A DNA stretch of 64,000 nt, taken from assembly GCF_003369795.1 (NCBI RefSeq), contig NZ_CP026730.1, positions 5,261,001-5,325,000 on the forward strand. Reading direction: 5' to 3'. This document shows, in pieces, positions 25,502-34,600 of this stretch (position 1 is its first letter; each line of letters opens with the position of its first letter). This stretch comes from Streptomyces sp. CB09001 (GTDB lineage Bacteria > Actinomycetota > Actinomycetes > Streptomycetales > Streptomycetaceae). Made by a program: the position numbers and the translations under genes. Under the pieces are notes generated by a model. It did not search any database, had not been told where the DNA came from, and saw nothing but the letters and a program-made list of their open reading frames with translations.

Positions 25502-26054
25502 TGAGCACCCTTTCGAGCAGTGTCACGTCTGGCTGGCCGCCGGCGCTCTCGTCGCCGCCGGGCTGATGGATGGCGACCAGTCCCGCCTCCGCCAAGTCGG
25601 CGACGAGGATCCTGGCCACGCCGAGAGGGATCGTCAGAAGGGCCGAGACCTCGGCCACCGACTTGATCTCCCGGCAGAGGTTGCAGATCCGCTGATGCTC
25701 GGGCAGCTGGCCCTGCATCTGGTGCGGCTGCGCGGTGGTGTGCACCAGCGCCTCGATGGCGAGCTGGTAGCGGGGCCTGGTGCGGCCGCCCGTCATGGCG
25801 TACGGGCGCACCAGGGGGTTGTTCGACGCCCCGGCGGGCGCCGGCTCGGGGGTGCGGCGCTGCGGCTGCACGGGCTGGATGCGCGGAGCGTGCGGCTGGT
25901 CGTACGGCGAAGGGCCGGGGCCCTGCGGCGCGTACGGCTGCCGGTGGTTCGGCACGGAGGGGTAGCCGTACCCGTTCGCCGAGCCGTCGCCTCGGCCCTG
26001 ACCAGGGCCGTACGACCAGTTGCCCGATGACGGACCGCCTGGGGGTGTTGCCAC
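25482..26054 (-). CDS. cvnC2: Conservon DUF742 protein CvnC (left conservon)
   Basis: 190 residues. A Pro/Gly/Tyr/Gln-rich disordered N-terminus (about 1-75) precedes the conserved DUF742 domain (about 80-190: VRPYAMTGGRTRPRYQLAIEALV...HQRICNLCREIKSVAEVSALLTIPLGVARILVADLAEAGLVAIH), a winged-helix-like fold. The start is the GTG at 26054 with GGAGGAGG upstream. It lies 94 bp after cvnB and overlaps cvnD by 20 nt. In characterised conservons CvnC is part of a membrane complex with CvnA, B and D. Confidence 0.92.
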   Translation of the reverse strand: MATPPGGPSSGNWSYGPGQGRGDGSANGYGYPSVPNHRQPYAPQGPGPSPYDQPHAPRIQPVQPQRRTPEPAPAGASNNPLVRPYAMTGGRTRPRYQLAIEALVHTTAQPHQMQGQLPEHQRICNLCREIKSVAEVSALLTIPLGVARILVADLAEAGLVAIHQPGGDESAGGQPDVTLLERVLSGLRKL

Positions 26055-26148
26055 TTTTTCCTCCTCCGACTGTGCCTGGCACCCATCGCTGTGGAGCCGC
26101 GTCCCGAAACTTTACGGCCACGGGACGCCAAAACGCACCGTCTGTCCT

Positions 26149-26571
26149 TTAGTTGAGAAGGCTCCCTTGGAGCTCCGCCCGCAGATCGGGGGTCAAAACC
26201 GTGCCGGCACGGTCCACCAGAAGGGCCATCTCGTACCCAATGAGACCGATGTCCGCCTCGGGGTGTGCGAGAACCGCGAGGGACGAGCCGTCGGAGATGG
26301 ACATGATGAAGAGGAATCCGCGCTCCATCTCCACAACCGTCTGGTTCACGCTGCCGCCCTCGAAGATGCGCGAGGCGCCGGCGGTCAGCGAGGTCAGGCC
26401 GGAGGCGACGGCCGCGAGCTGATCGGCTCGGTCGCGAGGGAACCCTTCGGACATCGCCAGAAGGAGTCCGTCGGCGGAGACCACCACCGTGTGGGACACC
26501 CCCGGGGTGTTGTCCACGAAGTTGGTGATCAACCAGTTCAGGTTCTGCGCCGCCTGGCTCATCGGGCTCAC
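26149..26571 (-). CDS. cvnB2: Conservon roadblock/LC7 protein CvnB (left conservon)
   Basis: About 140 residues of the roadblock/LC7 fold (the MglB relative that acts on the partner GTPase). The family sequence QNLNWLITNFVDNTPGVSHTVVVSADGLLLAMSEGF is followed by FEGGSVNQTVVEMERGFLF. The start is the GTG at 26571: AGGAG lies 7 nt before it inside the end of cvnA, and the equivalent position in the right conservon is TTG. An ATG three codons later (26562) is the alternative. Only one base separates the cvnA stop from this GTG, so translation is coupled. Confidence 0.92.
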   Translation of the reverse strand: MSPMSQAAQNLNWLITNFVDNTPGVSHTVVVSADGLLLAMSEGFPRDRADQLAAVASGLTSLTAGASRIFEGGSVNQTVVEMERGFLFIMSISDGSSLAVLAHPEADIGLIGYEMALLVDRAGTVLTPDLRAELQGSLLN

Positions 26572-26572
26572 A

Positions 26573-29500
26573 CTAACGCTCCTGGTTGTAGGTGCTGTCA
26601 GGACCACGGTGTTCATTCCTTGTGTCCTGGCCGTTCGATTCACTGCCTGCGTTGCGGCCTCGCTCGACGCCGCGCCGCAGGTTGCTCAGCCTGCCCCGGA
26701 CGTCCTCCGGAGCGCGGGAGACCTGGGGGCCTCCCTGTGGAGTGGTCTCGGCCGCGCCCTCGACCAGGTTGGCCTTGGGCACCCGGCGCGGCAGACCCGA
26801 GGAGGTCACCCCGCCCGCCTTGGGCTTGCGCAGCGACGAGGCCTGCTGCCAGCGGTCGTCGTTGGCCGACCGCCAGGTGTCCTCGCCGCCCGCCCCCGGC
26901 GCGGCGGCCGGCGTCTCCTGGCCCAGGTGCCCCGCATCGCCCGCGCCGCCCGCGGTGGATCCGCGGCGGGGAAGACCGGCGTCGGTCAGCTCGTGGGCGG
27001 CGGAGGGGGACGGACCCGGACGGTCGAAGCCTACGCGGTCCGCCTCGGTCACGTCAGCGGCCTCGGCGGATCGCGCCTGAGGGGCACCGGTCGGGTACTG
27101 GTCCGGATATCCGTTCTGGTATCCGCCCTGCTGCGGCCAGTCGTCCTGGTGGCGCCGCTGCTCGAAGGGCGCGTAGTTCCCGGACTCCGGCACACCGCCG
27201 TCCGGCGCGTAGTACTGCTCGTCGTACGACGCCTGCTGCGGTTCCTGGTACGCCTGCTGCGGGTCGGCGTACGCCGACTGCTGGTCGTACGTTGCGTTCG
27301 GCGGCTCCTGGTACGCCCCGCTCGGCTGCTGCTGGTAGCCGTCGAGGGACGGGTCGTAGCCCGGCTGCTGCCCGGTGAACTGGTCCTGGAAGCCGGTGGC
27401 CCCGCCGTCCCCGGCGCCGCCCTGGTCCGCGGGACCCGGCAGCTCGGGGTGCGACTGGGCCTCGAGGGCCGCGCGGCGCTCCTCGCGCATCAGCGAGCGG
27501 CCCACCGGGTCCAGCTCGCGTATGTCGTCGGGGATCTCGGCGTACCGGCTGTCGTCGAAGCCCAGCTCCGCGGCGGTGCGCATGGGCTGGCCGACCTGGC
27601 CCACCTGGCCGAAGTTCTCGCCCTGGAAGTTCTGCTCCGGGATGATCTGCGACACGGTGAACTCGTCGCGCTGCTGCTGCTGCTCGCCGCCGCCACCGTG
27701 GGTGATGGCGTCCGGGAGCATGACCAGCGAGGTGGTGCCGGCCTGCTCGCCGGAGGGGCGCAGCTGCACGCGGATGCCGTGCCGGTCGGACAGCCGGCCG
27801 ACCACGAACAGGCCCATGCGCTGCGAGATCGCGGCGTCCACGGTCGGCGGGTTGGCCAGCTTGTGGTTGATGTCCGCGAAGTCCTCGGCGGTCAGGCCGA
27901 TGCCCTTGTCGTGGATCTCGACCATCACACGGCCGTCGGGCAGCCGGGTCGCGGTGACGCGGACCTTGGTCTGCGGCGAGGAGAAGGTGGTGGCGTTCTC
28001 GAGCAGCTCGGCGAGCAGGTGCACGAGGTCGGTCACGGCGCGGCCGTGGATCTCGGCCTCCGGCACACCGGACAGCTCGATGCGCTCGTACTGCTCCACC
28101 TCAGAGGAGGCGGCGCGCAGCACGTCGACCAGCGGGACCGGCTGGTCCCAGCGGCGGCCGGGCTCCTCTCCGGCGAGGACCAGGAGGTTCTCGCCGTTGC
28201 GGCGCATCCGGGTGGCCAGGTGGTCCAGCCGGAAGAGGTTCTCCAGCTGGTCCGGGTCGGCCTCGTTGTTCTCCAGGTCGGTGATCAGGCTCAGCTGGCC
28301 CTCGATCAGCGACTGGTTGCGGCGCGACAGGTTGGTGAAGATCGCGTTGATGTTGCCCCGCAGCAGGGCCTGCTCGGCGGCGAGCCGGACGGCCTCGCGG
28401 TGCACCTGGTCGAAGGCGCGGGCGACCTCGCCGATCTCGTCGGTCGAGGTGATCGGGATGGGCTGCACCCGGGTGTCGACCCGGCCGGGGTCGGTGCGGG
28501 AGAGCTGGTCGACCAGCATCGGCAGGCGCTGCTCGGCGATGCCGAAGGCGGCGTTGCGCAGCTGGCGCATGGAGCGGCTCATCCCGCGGGCCACCATGCC
28601 GGCCAGGACGAAGGCGGCGAGCAGCGCGATCACGACCGTGGCACCCGTGATGTAGGCGTCCCGCTCGGCGTCGTCGGCGATCGTGGACGCCTCGGACACC
28701 GCCTTGTCGGCCAGGTCCGACTCGATCTTCTGGTACGCGTCGAACTTGAGGGTGTTGACCGCCCACCAGTTTTCCGGCGTGATGCCCTGCTGGGCCAGCT
28801 CCGCGCGGTCACTGGTGTCGGTGGACTCGAGTCCGGCCAGCTCCGAGATCATCGTCGTCGGGTTGGACGGCGGCGGCACGTAGTCCGGGTCCTTGGTCTT
28901 GGCCTCCTTGGCCATGGCCGCGCCGTCCGCCTTGAGCTTCGCCTCGGCGTCCTCGAGCTTCTGCGCGTCCGCCTCGGTGCCGCCGCCGATGTACTCCTCG
29001 ACCGCGATGCGCTCCAGGTAGGCGTACGAGGAGAGCGCGACGCGCTGGCTGGCGAGGTGGCCGGGCTCCGGACCCGGCTTGACCAGCATGTGCATGCCGA
29101 TGGAGCGCTCCAGGGAGAGCGCGGCCTTGGTCAGGGAGATCGCGTAGACCGTACGCCCGTAGGAGGTGATGTTGCCGGTGCCCAGACCGAGCTCGTTGGC
29201 GAACTCCATCAAGGGGTGGGCGACACCGGTGTAGCCCTCCTCGGTCTCCACGCCCTTGAGCTTGGAGGTGTACGCGGCCGCCCGCAGCGTCTGGAGCTTG
29301 GGCTCCTGCTCGCGGAACACCTTCAGCCGGCGCTCCAGGCCGGCCTTGCCGGGCATGCCCTGGGCCGCCGCGTCGAAGGTGTCGGCCGCCTCGTCGGTGG
29401 CCTGGCGGGCCGCGGCGACGGTGGTGTCCTTCTCACCCTTGCCCTGCAACAGGGGGGCCGCGGTGATGTCGCGCTCGTTGTAGAGGGCGTTGGCGTAGCC

Positions 29501-29797
29501 GAGGGAGGCGCGCACGAGACGCGCGGTGCTCTCGGCGTCCTCGGCGTCCTGCCAGGTGTCGATCGAGCTCTTCACCTGGAAGCCGCCCATGACGAGGCCG
29601 ACCAGCACGGGTATGAGCAGGATCGCGTTCAGCCGGGTGGTCACCCGCCAGTTGCGCGGCGTGAAACGGCCACCGCTCGGCGCGGGCGGCTCGGCCTTGG
29701 GTTCCGCGGCGGGGGCGGGGGCGGGCGCCGCTGTGCGCGGCGGCGGGGTGAAGTTGCCCCGGGCCGATGGCTCGGGACTGTTCTTGCTTCGCCTCAC
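26573..29797 (-). CDS. cvnA2: Conservon sensor-kinase-like protein CvnA (left conservon)
   Basis: About 1074 residues. A Pro/Ala-rich cytoplasmic N-terminus precedes transmembrane helix 1 (about 56-77), a nitrate-sensor-like extracytoplasmic domain, transmembrane helix 2 (about 382-406) and a HAMP segment. A dimerisation region follows (NINAIFTNLSRRNQSLIEGQ) and then a HATPase with N box LLAELLENATTFSSP (about 596) and G box DKGIGL. The dimerisation helix has no histidine where a normal kinase has its phospho-acceptor (LSRRNQ). The long C-terminal third is Gln/Pro/Tyr-rich and disordered. The start is GTG 29797 with GAGAGG upstream, matching the right conservon; ATG 29869 would add 24 residues without a ribosome-binding site. 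Confidence 0.9.
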   Translation of the reverse strand: MRRSKNSPEPSARGNFTPPPRTAAPAPAPAAEPKAEPPAPSGGRFTPRNWRVTTRLNAILLIPVLVGLVMGGFQVKSSIDTWQDAEDAESTARLVRASLGYANALYNERDITAAPLLQGKGEKDTTVAAARQATDEAADTFDAAAQGMPGKAGLERRLKVFREQEPKLQTLRAAAYTSKLKGVETEEGYTGVAHPLMEFANELGLGTGNITSYGRTVYAISLTKAALSLERSIGMHMLVKPGPEPGHLASQRVALSSYAYLERIAVEEYIGGGTEADAQKLEDAEAKLKADGAAMAKEAKTKDPDYVPPPSNPTTMISELAGLESTDTSDRAELAQQGITPENWWAVNTLKFDAYQKIESDLADKAVSEASTIADDAERDAYITGATVVIALLAAFVLAGMVARGMSRSMRQLRNAAFGIAEQRLPMLVDQLSRTDPGRVDTRVQPIPITSTDEIGEVARAFDQVHREAVRLAAEQALLRGNINAIFTNLSRRNQSLIEGQLSLITDLENNEADPDQLENLFRLDHLATRMRRNGENLLVLAGEEPGRRWDQPVPLVDVLRAASSEVEQYERIELSGVPEAEIHGRAVTDLVHLLAELLENATTFSSPQTKVRVTATRLPDGRVMVEIHDKGIGLTAEDFADINHKLANPPTVDAAISQRMGLFVVGRLSDRHGIRVQLRPSGEQAGTTSLVMLPDAITHGGGGEQQQQRDEFTVSQIIPEQNFQGENFGQVGQVGQPMRTAAELGFDDSRYAEIPDDIRELDPVGRSLMREERRAALEAQSHPELPGPADQGGAGDGGATGFQDQFTGQQPGYDPSLDGYQQQPSGAYQEPPNATYDQQSAYADPQQAYQEPQQASYDEQYYAPDGGVPESGNYAPFEQRRHQDDWPQQGGYQNGYPDQYPTGAPQARSAEAADVTEADRVGFDRPGPSPSAAHELTDAGLPRRGSTAGGAGDAGHLGQETPAAAPGAGGEDTWRSANDDRWQQASSLRKPKAGGVTSSGLPRRVPKANLVEGAAETTPQGGPQVSRAPEDVRGRLSNLRRGVERGRNAGSESNGQDTRNEHRGPDSTYNQER

Positions 29798-30109
29798 TCG
29801 ACCAACAACCTCTCGGCGGTCGGCACCTGTGTCGTGCCGCTGTGTCTCAGAACCCACTCCGTCAGTCATCGAGTACGCGCTACTGCTGAGTACGTCTTAG
29901 ACCATGGGGCAGTTCTGGCATTCCAGCACGGCGACCAGCGCTCTTCCAAACAGTGGAACGAGGGGGTTACACGTGATGTAAGCCCCACGTAAAACGGTCA
30001 TAAAGAGCGAGGTCCGTCAAAAGACGGGGCGTTCGTGCGCGCAGCGAGACCAGTTGACCGCGTCGCGTGTCGGTACCACCCGATTCCTCTGCCGAAACGT
30101 TATGAACAG
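29798..30109 (-). other. Promoter/leader region of the left conservon
   Basis: About 310 bp without a gene, between cvnA and the terminator of the right conservon. GC is lower around 29940-30060. An inverted repeat TTACA-N5-TGTAA lies at 29967-29981, the best candidate operator. No small ORF with a good ribosome-binding site was seen. Confidence 0.5.
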
Positions 30110-30145
30110 CGGAGCCGACCGTGTCAAAGGACACAGTCGGCTCCG
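30110..30145 (-). terminator. Terminator after the right conservon
   Basis: 16-bp stem (30110-30125 and 30130-30145, 4-nt loop). The only non-Watson-Crick pair is a G-U if read on the minus strand, but would be A-C on the plus strand, which fits termination of the minus-strand conservon. It lies 58 bp beyond the cvnD stop. Confidence 0.8.
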
Positions 30146-30203
30146 AACCGTCTACGACAAGTGCCGTAGACCCCTGCCGACTTGGCTGCGGCGGTCGGTG
30201 GAC

Positions 30204-30779
30204 CTACCGCAGACGGGCCATCAGCGCGTGCTCGACCAGCGTGATCAGAGCCGACTTCGCGTCGGCGCGATGCCGGGCGTCGGTCGTGATGATCGGGGTG
30301 TCCGGGCCGATCTGCAGCGCCTCGCGCACCTCGTCCGGCGAGTACGGCTGCTGGCCGTCGAAGCCGTTGAGCGCGACGACGAACGGCAGACCGCTGTTCT
30401 CGAAGTAGTCGACGGCCGGGAAGCAGTCGGCCAGCCGGCGGGTGTCGCACAGCACGACCGCGCCGATGGCGCCGCGCACCAGGTCGTCCCACATGAACCA
30501 GAACCGGTCCTGGCCGGGCGTGCCGAACAGGTACAGGATCAGGTCCTGGTCGAGCGTGATGCGGCCGAAGTCCATGGCGACCGTGGTGGTCGTCTTGTCC
30601 CCGGCGTGCGTGAGGTCGTCGATCCCGGCGCTGGCCGAGGTCATCACGGCCTCGGTGCGCAGTGGGTTGATCTCGGAGACGGCGCCCACGAACGTGGTCT
30701 TGCCGACGCCGAAGCCGCCGGCCACCACGATCTTCGCGGAGGTGGTCGCCCGCCCTCCGTCAGAGCTTTCGAAGTCCAC
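30204..30779 (-). CDS. cvnD1: Conservon GTPase CvnD (right conservon)
   Basis: 191 residues, nearly identical to the left-conservon CvnD beyond residue 15: the same P-loop GGFGVGKTT, FGTPGQDRF and LNGFD. The few differences include LCDTRR for LVDTRR and YSPDE for YQPDE. It overlaps cvnC by 20 nt exactly as in the left operon. By recalled S. coelicolor numbering this would be the cvn1 operon; the number is inferred. Confidence 0.92.
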   Translation of the reverse strand: MDFESSDGGRATTSAKIVVAGGFGVGKTTFVGAVSEINPLRTEAVMTSASAGIDDLTHAGDKTTTTVAMDFGRITLDQDLILYLFGTPGQDRFWFMWDDLVRGAIGAVVLCDTRRLADCFPAVDYFENSGLPFVVALNGFDGQQPYSPDEVREALQIGPDTPIITTDARHRADAKSALITLVEHALMARLR

Positions 30780-31158
30780 TGAGCACCCTTTCGAGCAGTG
30801 TCACGTCAGGCGCACCGCCGTTGTTCTCGTCTCCGCCAGGCTGGTGAATGGCGACGAGTCCTGCCTCCGCGAGGTCCGCGACCAGGATCCGTGCCACACC
30901 GAGCGGCATCGCCAGCAGGGCCGACACCTCGGCCACCGATTTCACCTCGCGGCACAAGTGGCAGATCCGCTGGTGCTCGGGAAGCAGCCCCATGAGCGCT
31001 GCCGGGTCGGCCGTCGTACTGATCAGCGCCTCGATGGCGAGCTGGTAGCGCGGCCTGGTCCGGCCACCGGTCATCGCGTAGGGACGTACCAGCGGCTGGT
31101 CGCCCTCGTCCTCGTACGGCTCCGCGTACGGATCATGAGAGGCGGTGGGCGGGGTCAT
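30760..31158 (-). CDS. cvnC1: Conservon DUF742 protein CvnC (right conservon)
   Basis: 132 residues: a short acidic N-terminus then the DUF742 domain from VRPYAMTGGRTRPRYQLAIEAL to the C-terminus. The disordered N-terminal extension of the left paralogue (about 60 residues) is absent, so length divergence lies entirely before the domain. The ATG at 31158 has GGAGG 6 nt upstream; the frame is open to 31251 but without support. It lies 111 bp after cvnB. Confidence 0.92.
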   Translation of the reverse strand: MTPPTASHDPYAEPYEDEGDQPLVRPYAMTGGRTRPRYQLAIEALISTTADPAALMGLLPEHQRICHLCREVKSVAEVSALLAMPLGVARILVADLAEAGLVAIHQPGGDENNGGAPDVTLLERVLSGLRKL

Positions 31159-31269
31159 GAATCCTCCGGGCGGGACAGCAAGTCGGTCAGTCAAGCCGTC
31201 TGACGAGGCCGGTGGGGGGATTGTGGCGGCCGGACGGTGATTTGGTAACACGGGTGGTGCCGGGGCCGA

Positions 31270-31692
31270 TCAGTGGAGCAGACTGCCTTGTAGTTCGGCG
31301 CGCAGGTCGGGTGTGAGGACCGCACCCGCGCGGTCGACCAGGAGCGCCATCTCGTAGCCGACGAGGCCGATGTCGCACTCCGGGTGTGCGAGGACGGCCA
31401 GGGACGAGCCGTCCGAGACGGACATGAGGAAGAGGAACCCTCGCTCCATCTCCACGACCGTCTGCGCCACGTTGCCGCCCTCGAAGATCCGGGACGCCCC
31501 GGCGGTCAGTGAGGTCAGCCCCGAGGCGACGGCCGCGAGCTGGTCGGCGCGGTCGCGAGGGAAGCCCTCGGACATCGCCAGGAGGAGTCCGTCGGCGGAC
31601 ACGACGACGGTGTGGGACACCCCCGGGGTGTTGTCCACGAAATTCGTGATCAACCAGTTGAGGTTCTGTGCCGCCTGGCTCATCGGGCTCAA
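31270..31692 (-). CDS. cvnB1: Conservon roadblock/LC7 protein CvnB (right conservon)
   Basis: 140 residues if started at TTG 31692, which directly abuts the cvnA TAG stop with AGGAG inside cvnA; ATG at 31683 is the alternative. The left conservon has GTG at this exact position, which supports the unusual TTG. The roadblock sequence QNLNWLITNFVDNTPGVSHTVVV is shared with the paralogue; only about eight substitutions, all in the second half, distinguish the two. It acts with the partner CvnD GTPase by analogy to MglB-MglA. Confidence 0.92.
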   Translation of the reverse strand: MSPMSQAAQNLNWLITNFVDNTPGVSHTVVVSADGLLLAMSEGFPRDRADQLAAVASGLTSLTAGASRIFEGGNVAQTVVEMERGFLFLMSVSDGSSLAVLAHPECDIGLVGYEMALLVDRAGAVLTPDLRAELQGSLLH

Positions 31693-34600
31693 CTAACGCT
31701 CCTGCTGGTGAGTGGGCCGCGGGTAGCTGCCGGTCTGGTTGGTACCGGCCTGACGGCCCTGTGCGATTCCCCGACGGAGATTGGTCAGCCGGCCGCGCAC
31801 GTCGTCGGGCGCACGCGAAACCGCCGGACCGCTCTGGTGCGACTGCTGCTGAGCCGTCCCCGGGACGAGGTTGGCCCGGGGTACCCGGCGCGGAAGGCCG
31901 GAGGTGGTGACCCCGCCCGCGGCCGGCTGCCTGACGCGCTCCGCCTGCCGGACGAGATCGTCGTTCGGCGAGCTGCGCCAGGCCGAGGTGGCCGGCCGCT
32001 GGGGGGCCGCCGGGGTCTGGGGCTGGGCGGCCTGCGGCTCCGGGGACGCGACCGGGGCGGCCTGCTGCGCCCTCGCCTCGCGGTCACCGTGGAACCAGTT
32101 GGTCTCCAGCGTGTCGTACAGCGGCGTACGTCCGTCACCGGGACCGGAGGCCGGGGGCAGGGCCCAGCCGTCTCCGGGTCGCTGCGCGGGAGTTCCGTTG
32201 GTGTTCTGACCCGCGGGCTCCTGCGGAACCGGTCGCTGCGGGGCCGGCGGGCGCGGGGCGCCGAAGTCGTTCCCGCCCTGCGTGCCACCCACCTGCGGAC
32301 GCTCGAACTGTCCCGTGACGGCCGGGTTCTGACGACCCGGCAGGTCGCGCCGCCCGGTCGAGCCGTTGTCGTAGCCCTGGGTGGCGGCGAACCGGTCGGC
32401 CGCAGCCTGGCCGTTCGGCGCAGGCTGACCGCCGAAGACGTCCGAGCGGACGAAGGCTCCGCCGTCCTGCTGCGGGGCGGCCGGCTCGGGCCGCGCGAAC
32501 TGGTCGTTCTGCGGGGCGTCCTGGCCGAACCGAGCCTGGTCGTACTGGTCCTGGCCGGGCGTGGCCTGACCGTACTGGCCCGGTGCGTACTGGTCCTGCC
32601 CGTACTGACCCTGCTGCCCGTACTGGTCCTCGTACTCGTTCCGCGCGTCGTACTGGTTCTGGCCGGGCTGGGCGAACTGGCCCGTGTCCTGCGACTCGTC
32701 CCGCCGGGGCGCCGGGGCGTCGAAGTCGGGGCGGGCGAACTCGGCCGTGGCGGCGGGGGACTGGGGCTCGCCGAACCGGGGCACGGCCGGCATCTCGGCG
32801 GTCGAGCCCGGGCCCTGACGCTCGTCGAGGCGCGGCGTCCGGTCGGTGCGGGAACTGTCCGGCTCGTCGTGACCGCGCGGGGCGTCCAGCGAGGCCCGCG
32901 GCACCGGCGGCTGCGCGTTCTCGTCGCTCCAGCTGGGCACCCGCGGCTGCGGGTTCCCGCCGGGCAGTTCGGCCCGCGGACCGCCGCGCGGCGGCAGCTG
33001 CGGACGACGGCCCTGCTCGGCGTCGCCGTTGCCGCCCCGCTTGCGCTGCGGAGGCGCGCCGGGAGTGCGGCTGCCGCCGAACATGTCCTGGCCCTGCGAG
33101 GCGTTGTTCGCCGGCGCGTTGCCCTGCGGCGCGTTCATGCCCGCGGCCTGCAGGCCCTGCGGAGCACCGGGCGCCTGCTGACCGGCACCGGCACCCGCGC
33201 CGGCCGGAGCCGGACGGTTCTGCTGGCCCGGGACCGCGGGGGACTGCGGACCGCGCGCGCCACCCGGCGCACCCGGGCGGCCGCCCGCGTCGCGCCCGGG
33301 CAGTGCGGCCCGCGGTCCCTGGCCGGCACCGAGCCGGCCGGCCGGCGCACCGGCGCCGAGGGCACCGCCGCCGCTTCCACCGCCGAAGGCACCGCTGCCC
33401 GCGAGGGCACCGCCGCCCTGGCCGCCACGGCGGGCCGCGGCGACACCGGCGGCCGCCTGGGCGGCGGCCGGACCGCCGTTGCCCGCGCCGGGCTGACCCG
33501 GCTTGGGCTGCGGCTTGCGGCCGCCCTGGGCGACGTCGACGGGCAGCATGACCAGCGCGGTGGTACCGCCGGAGTCGGAGGGACGCAGCTGGATCCGGAT
33601 GCCGTGGCGCTGCGAGAGGCGGCCGACCACGAACAGACCCATGCGGCGGGAGACGGAGACGTCCACGGTGGGCGGCGAGGCGAGCCGCTCGTTGATCGCG
33701 GCCAGGTCCTCCGGCGAGAGGCCGATGCCGGTGTCGTGGATCTCGATCAGCACCCGGCCGTCGGGCAGCGCGTGACCGGTGACCTTGACCTTGGTCTGCG
33801 GGGAGGAGAACGAGGTCGCGTTCTCCAGCAGCTCGGCGAGCAGGTGCACGAGGTCGTTGACCACGCGGCCGGCGACCTCGGTGCTCGGCACCGAGGCGAG
33901 CTCGATGCGCTCGTACTGCTCCACCTCGGAGGCGGCGGCACGGAGCACGTCGACCAGCGGCACCGGACGGGTCCAGCGGCGGCCGGGCTCCTCACCCGCG
34001 AGGACGAGGAGGTTCTCACCGTTACGGCGCATACGCGTGGCGAGGTGGTCGAGCTTGAACAGCGAGGAGAGCTGGTCCGGGTCGGCCTCGCGGGACTCCA
34101 GTTCGGAGATGAGCGAGAGCTGACGCTGGATGAGGCCCTGGGAACGGCGCGAGAGGTTGGTGAACATCGCGTTGACGTTGCCCCGCAGCAGGGCCTGCTC
34201 GGCGGCGAGGCGGACCGCCTCGCGGTGCACGTCGTCGAAGGCCGCGGCCACTCGGCCGATCTCGTCCCGGGAGTGCACACCGACCGACTCCACCGAGGTG
34301 TCGACGTCCTGCGGGTCGGTCTCGGAGAGCTGCTTGACCAGCTCGGGCAGGCGGTCCTGGGCGACCTTGGTCGCGGTGTCCTCCAGGCGGCGCAGCGAGC
34401 GGATCATGGACCGGGCCACGACGAACGCGCCGACCAGGGAGACGCCGAGCACGAGCAGGATGAGGACACCGGAGATGATGGCCTCTTGCTCGGACTCGTT
34501 GCGCAGCTCGCGGGCCTGCTGCTCCATGTCCTCCAGCAGCTTCAGCTCGATGTTCTTCATCTGCTGGATCTTGGTGGAGCTGTCGTCCAGCCAGTCCTGG

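Noticed and set aside
26489..29992. Very long plus-strand frame (over 1100 codons) opposite cvnA
   Set aside because: It is antisense to a gene with clear domains; composition is that of a GC shadow frame with no domain.
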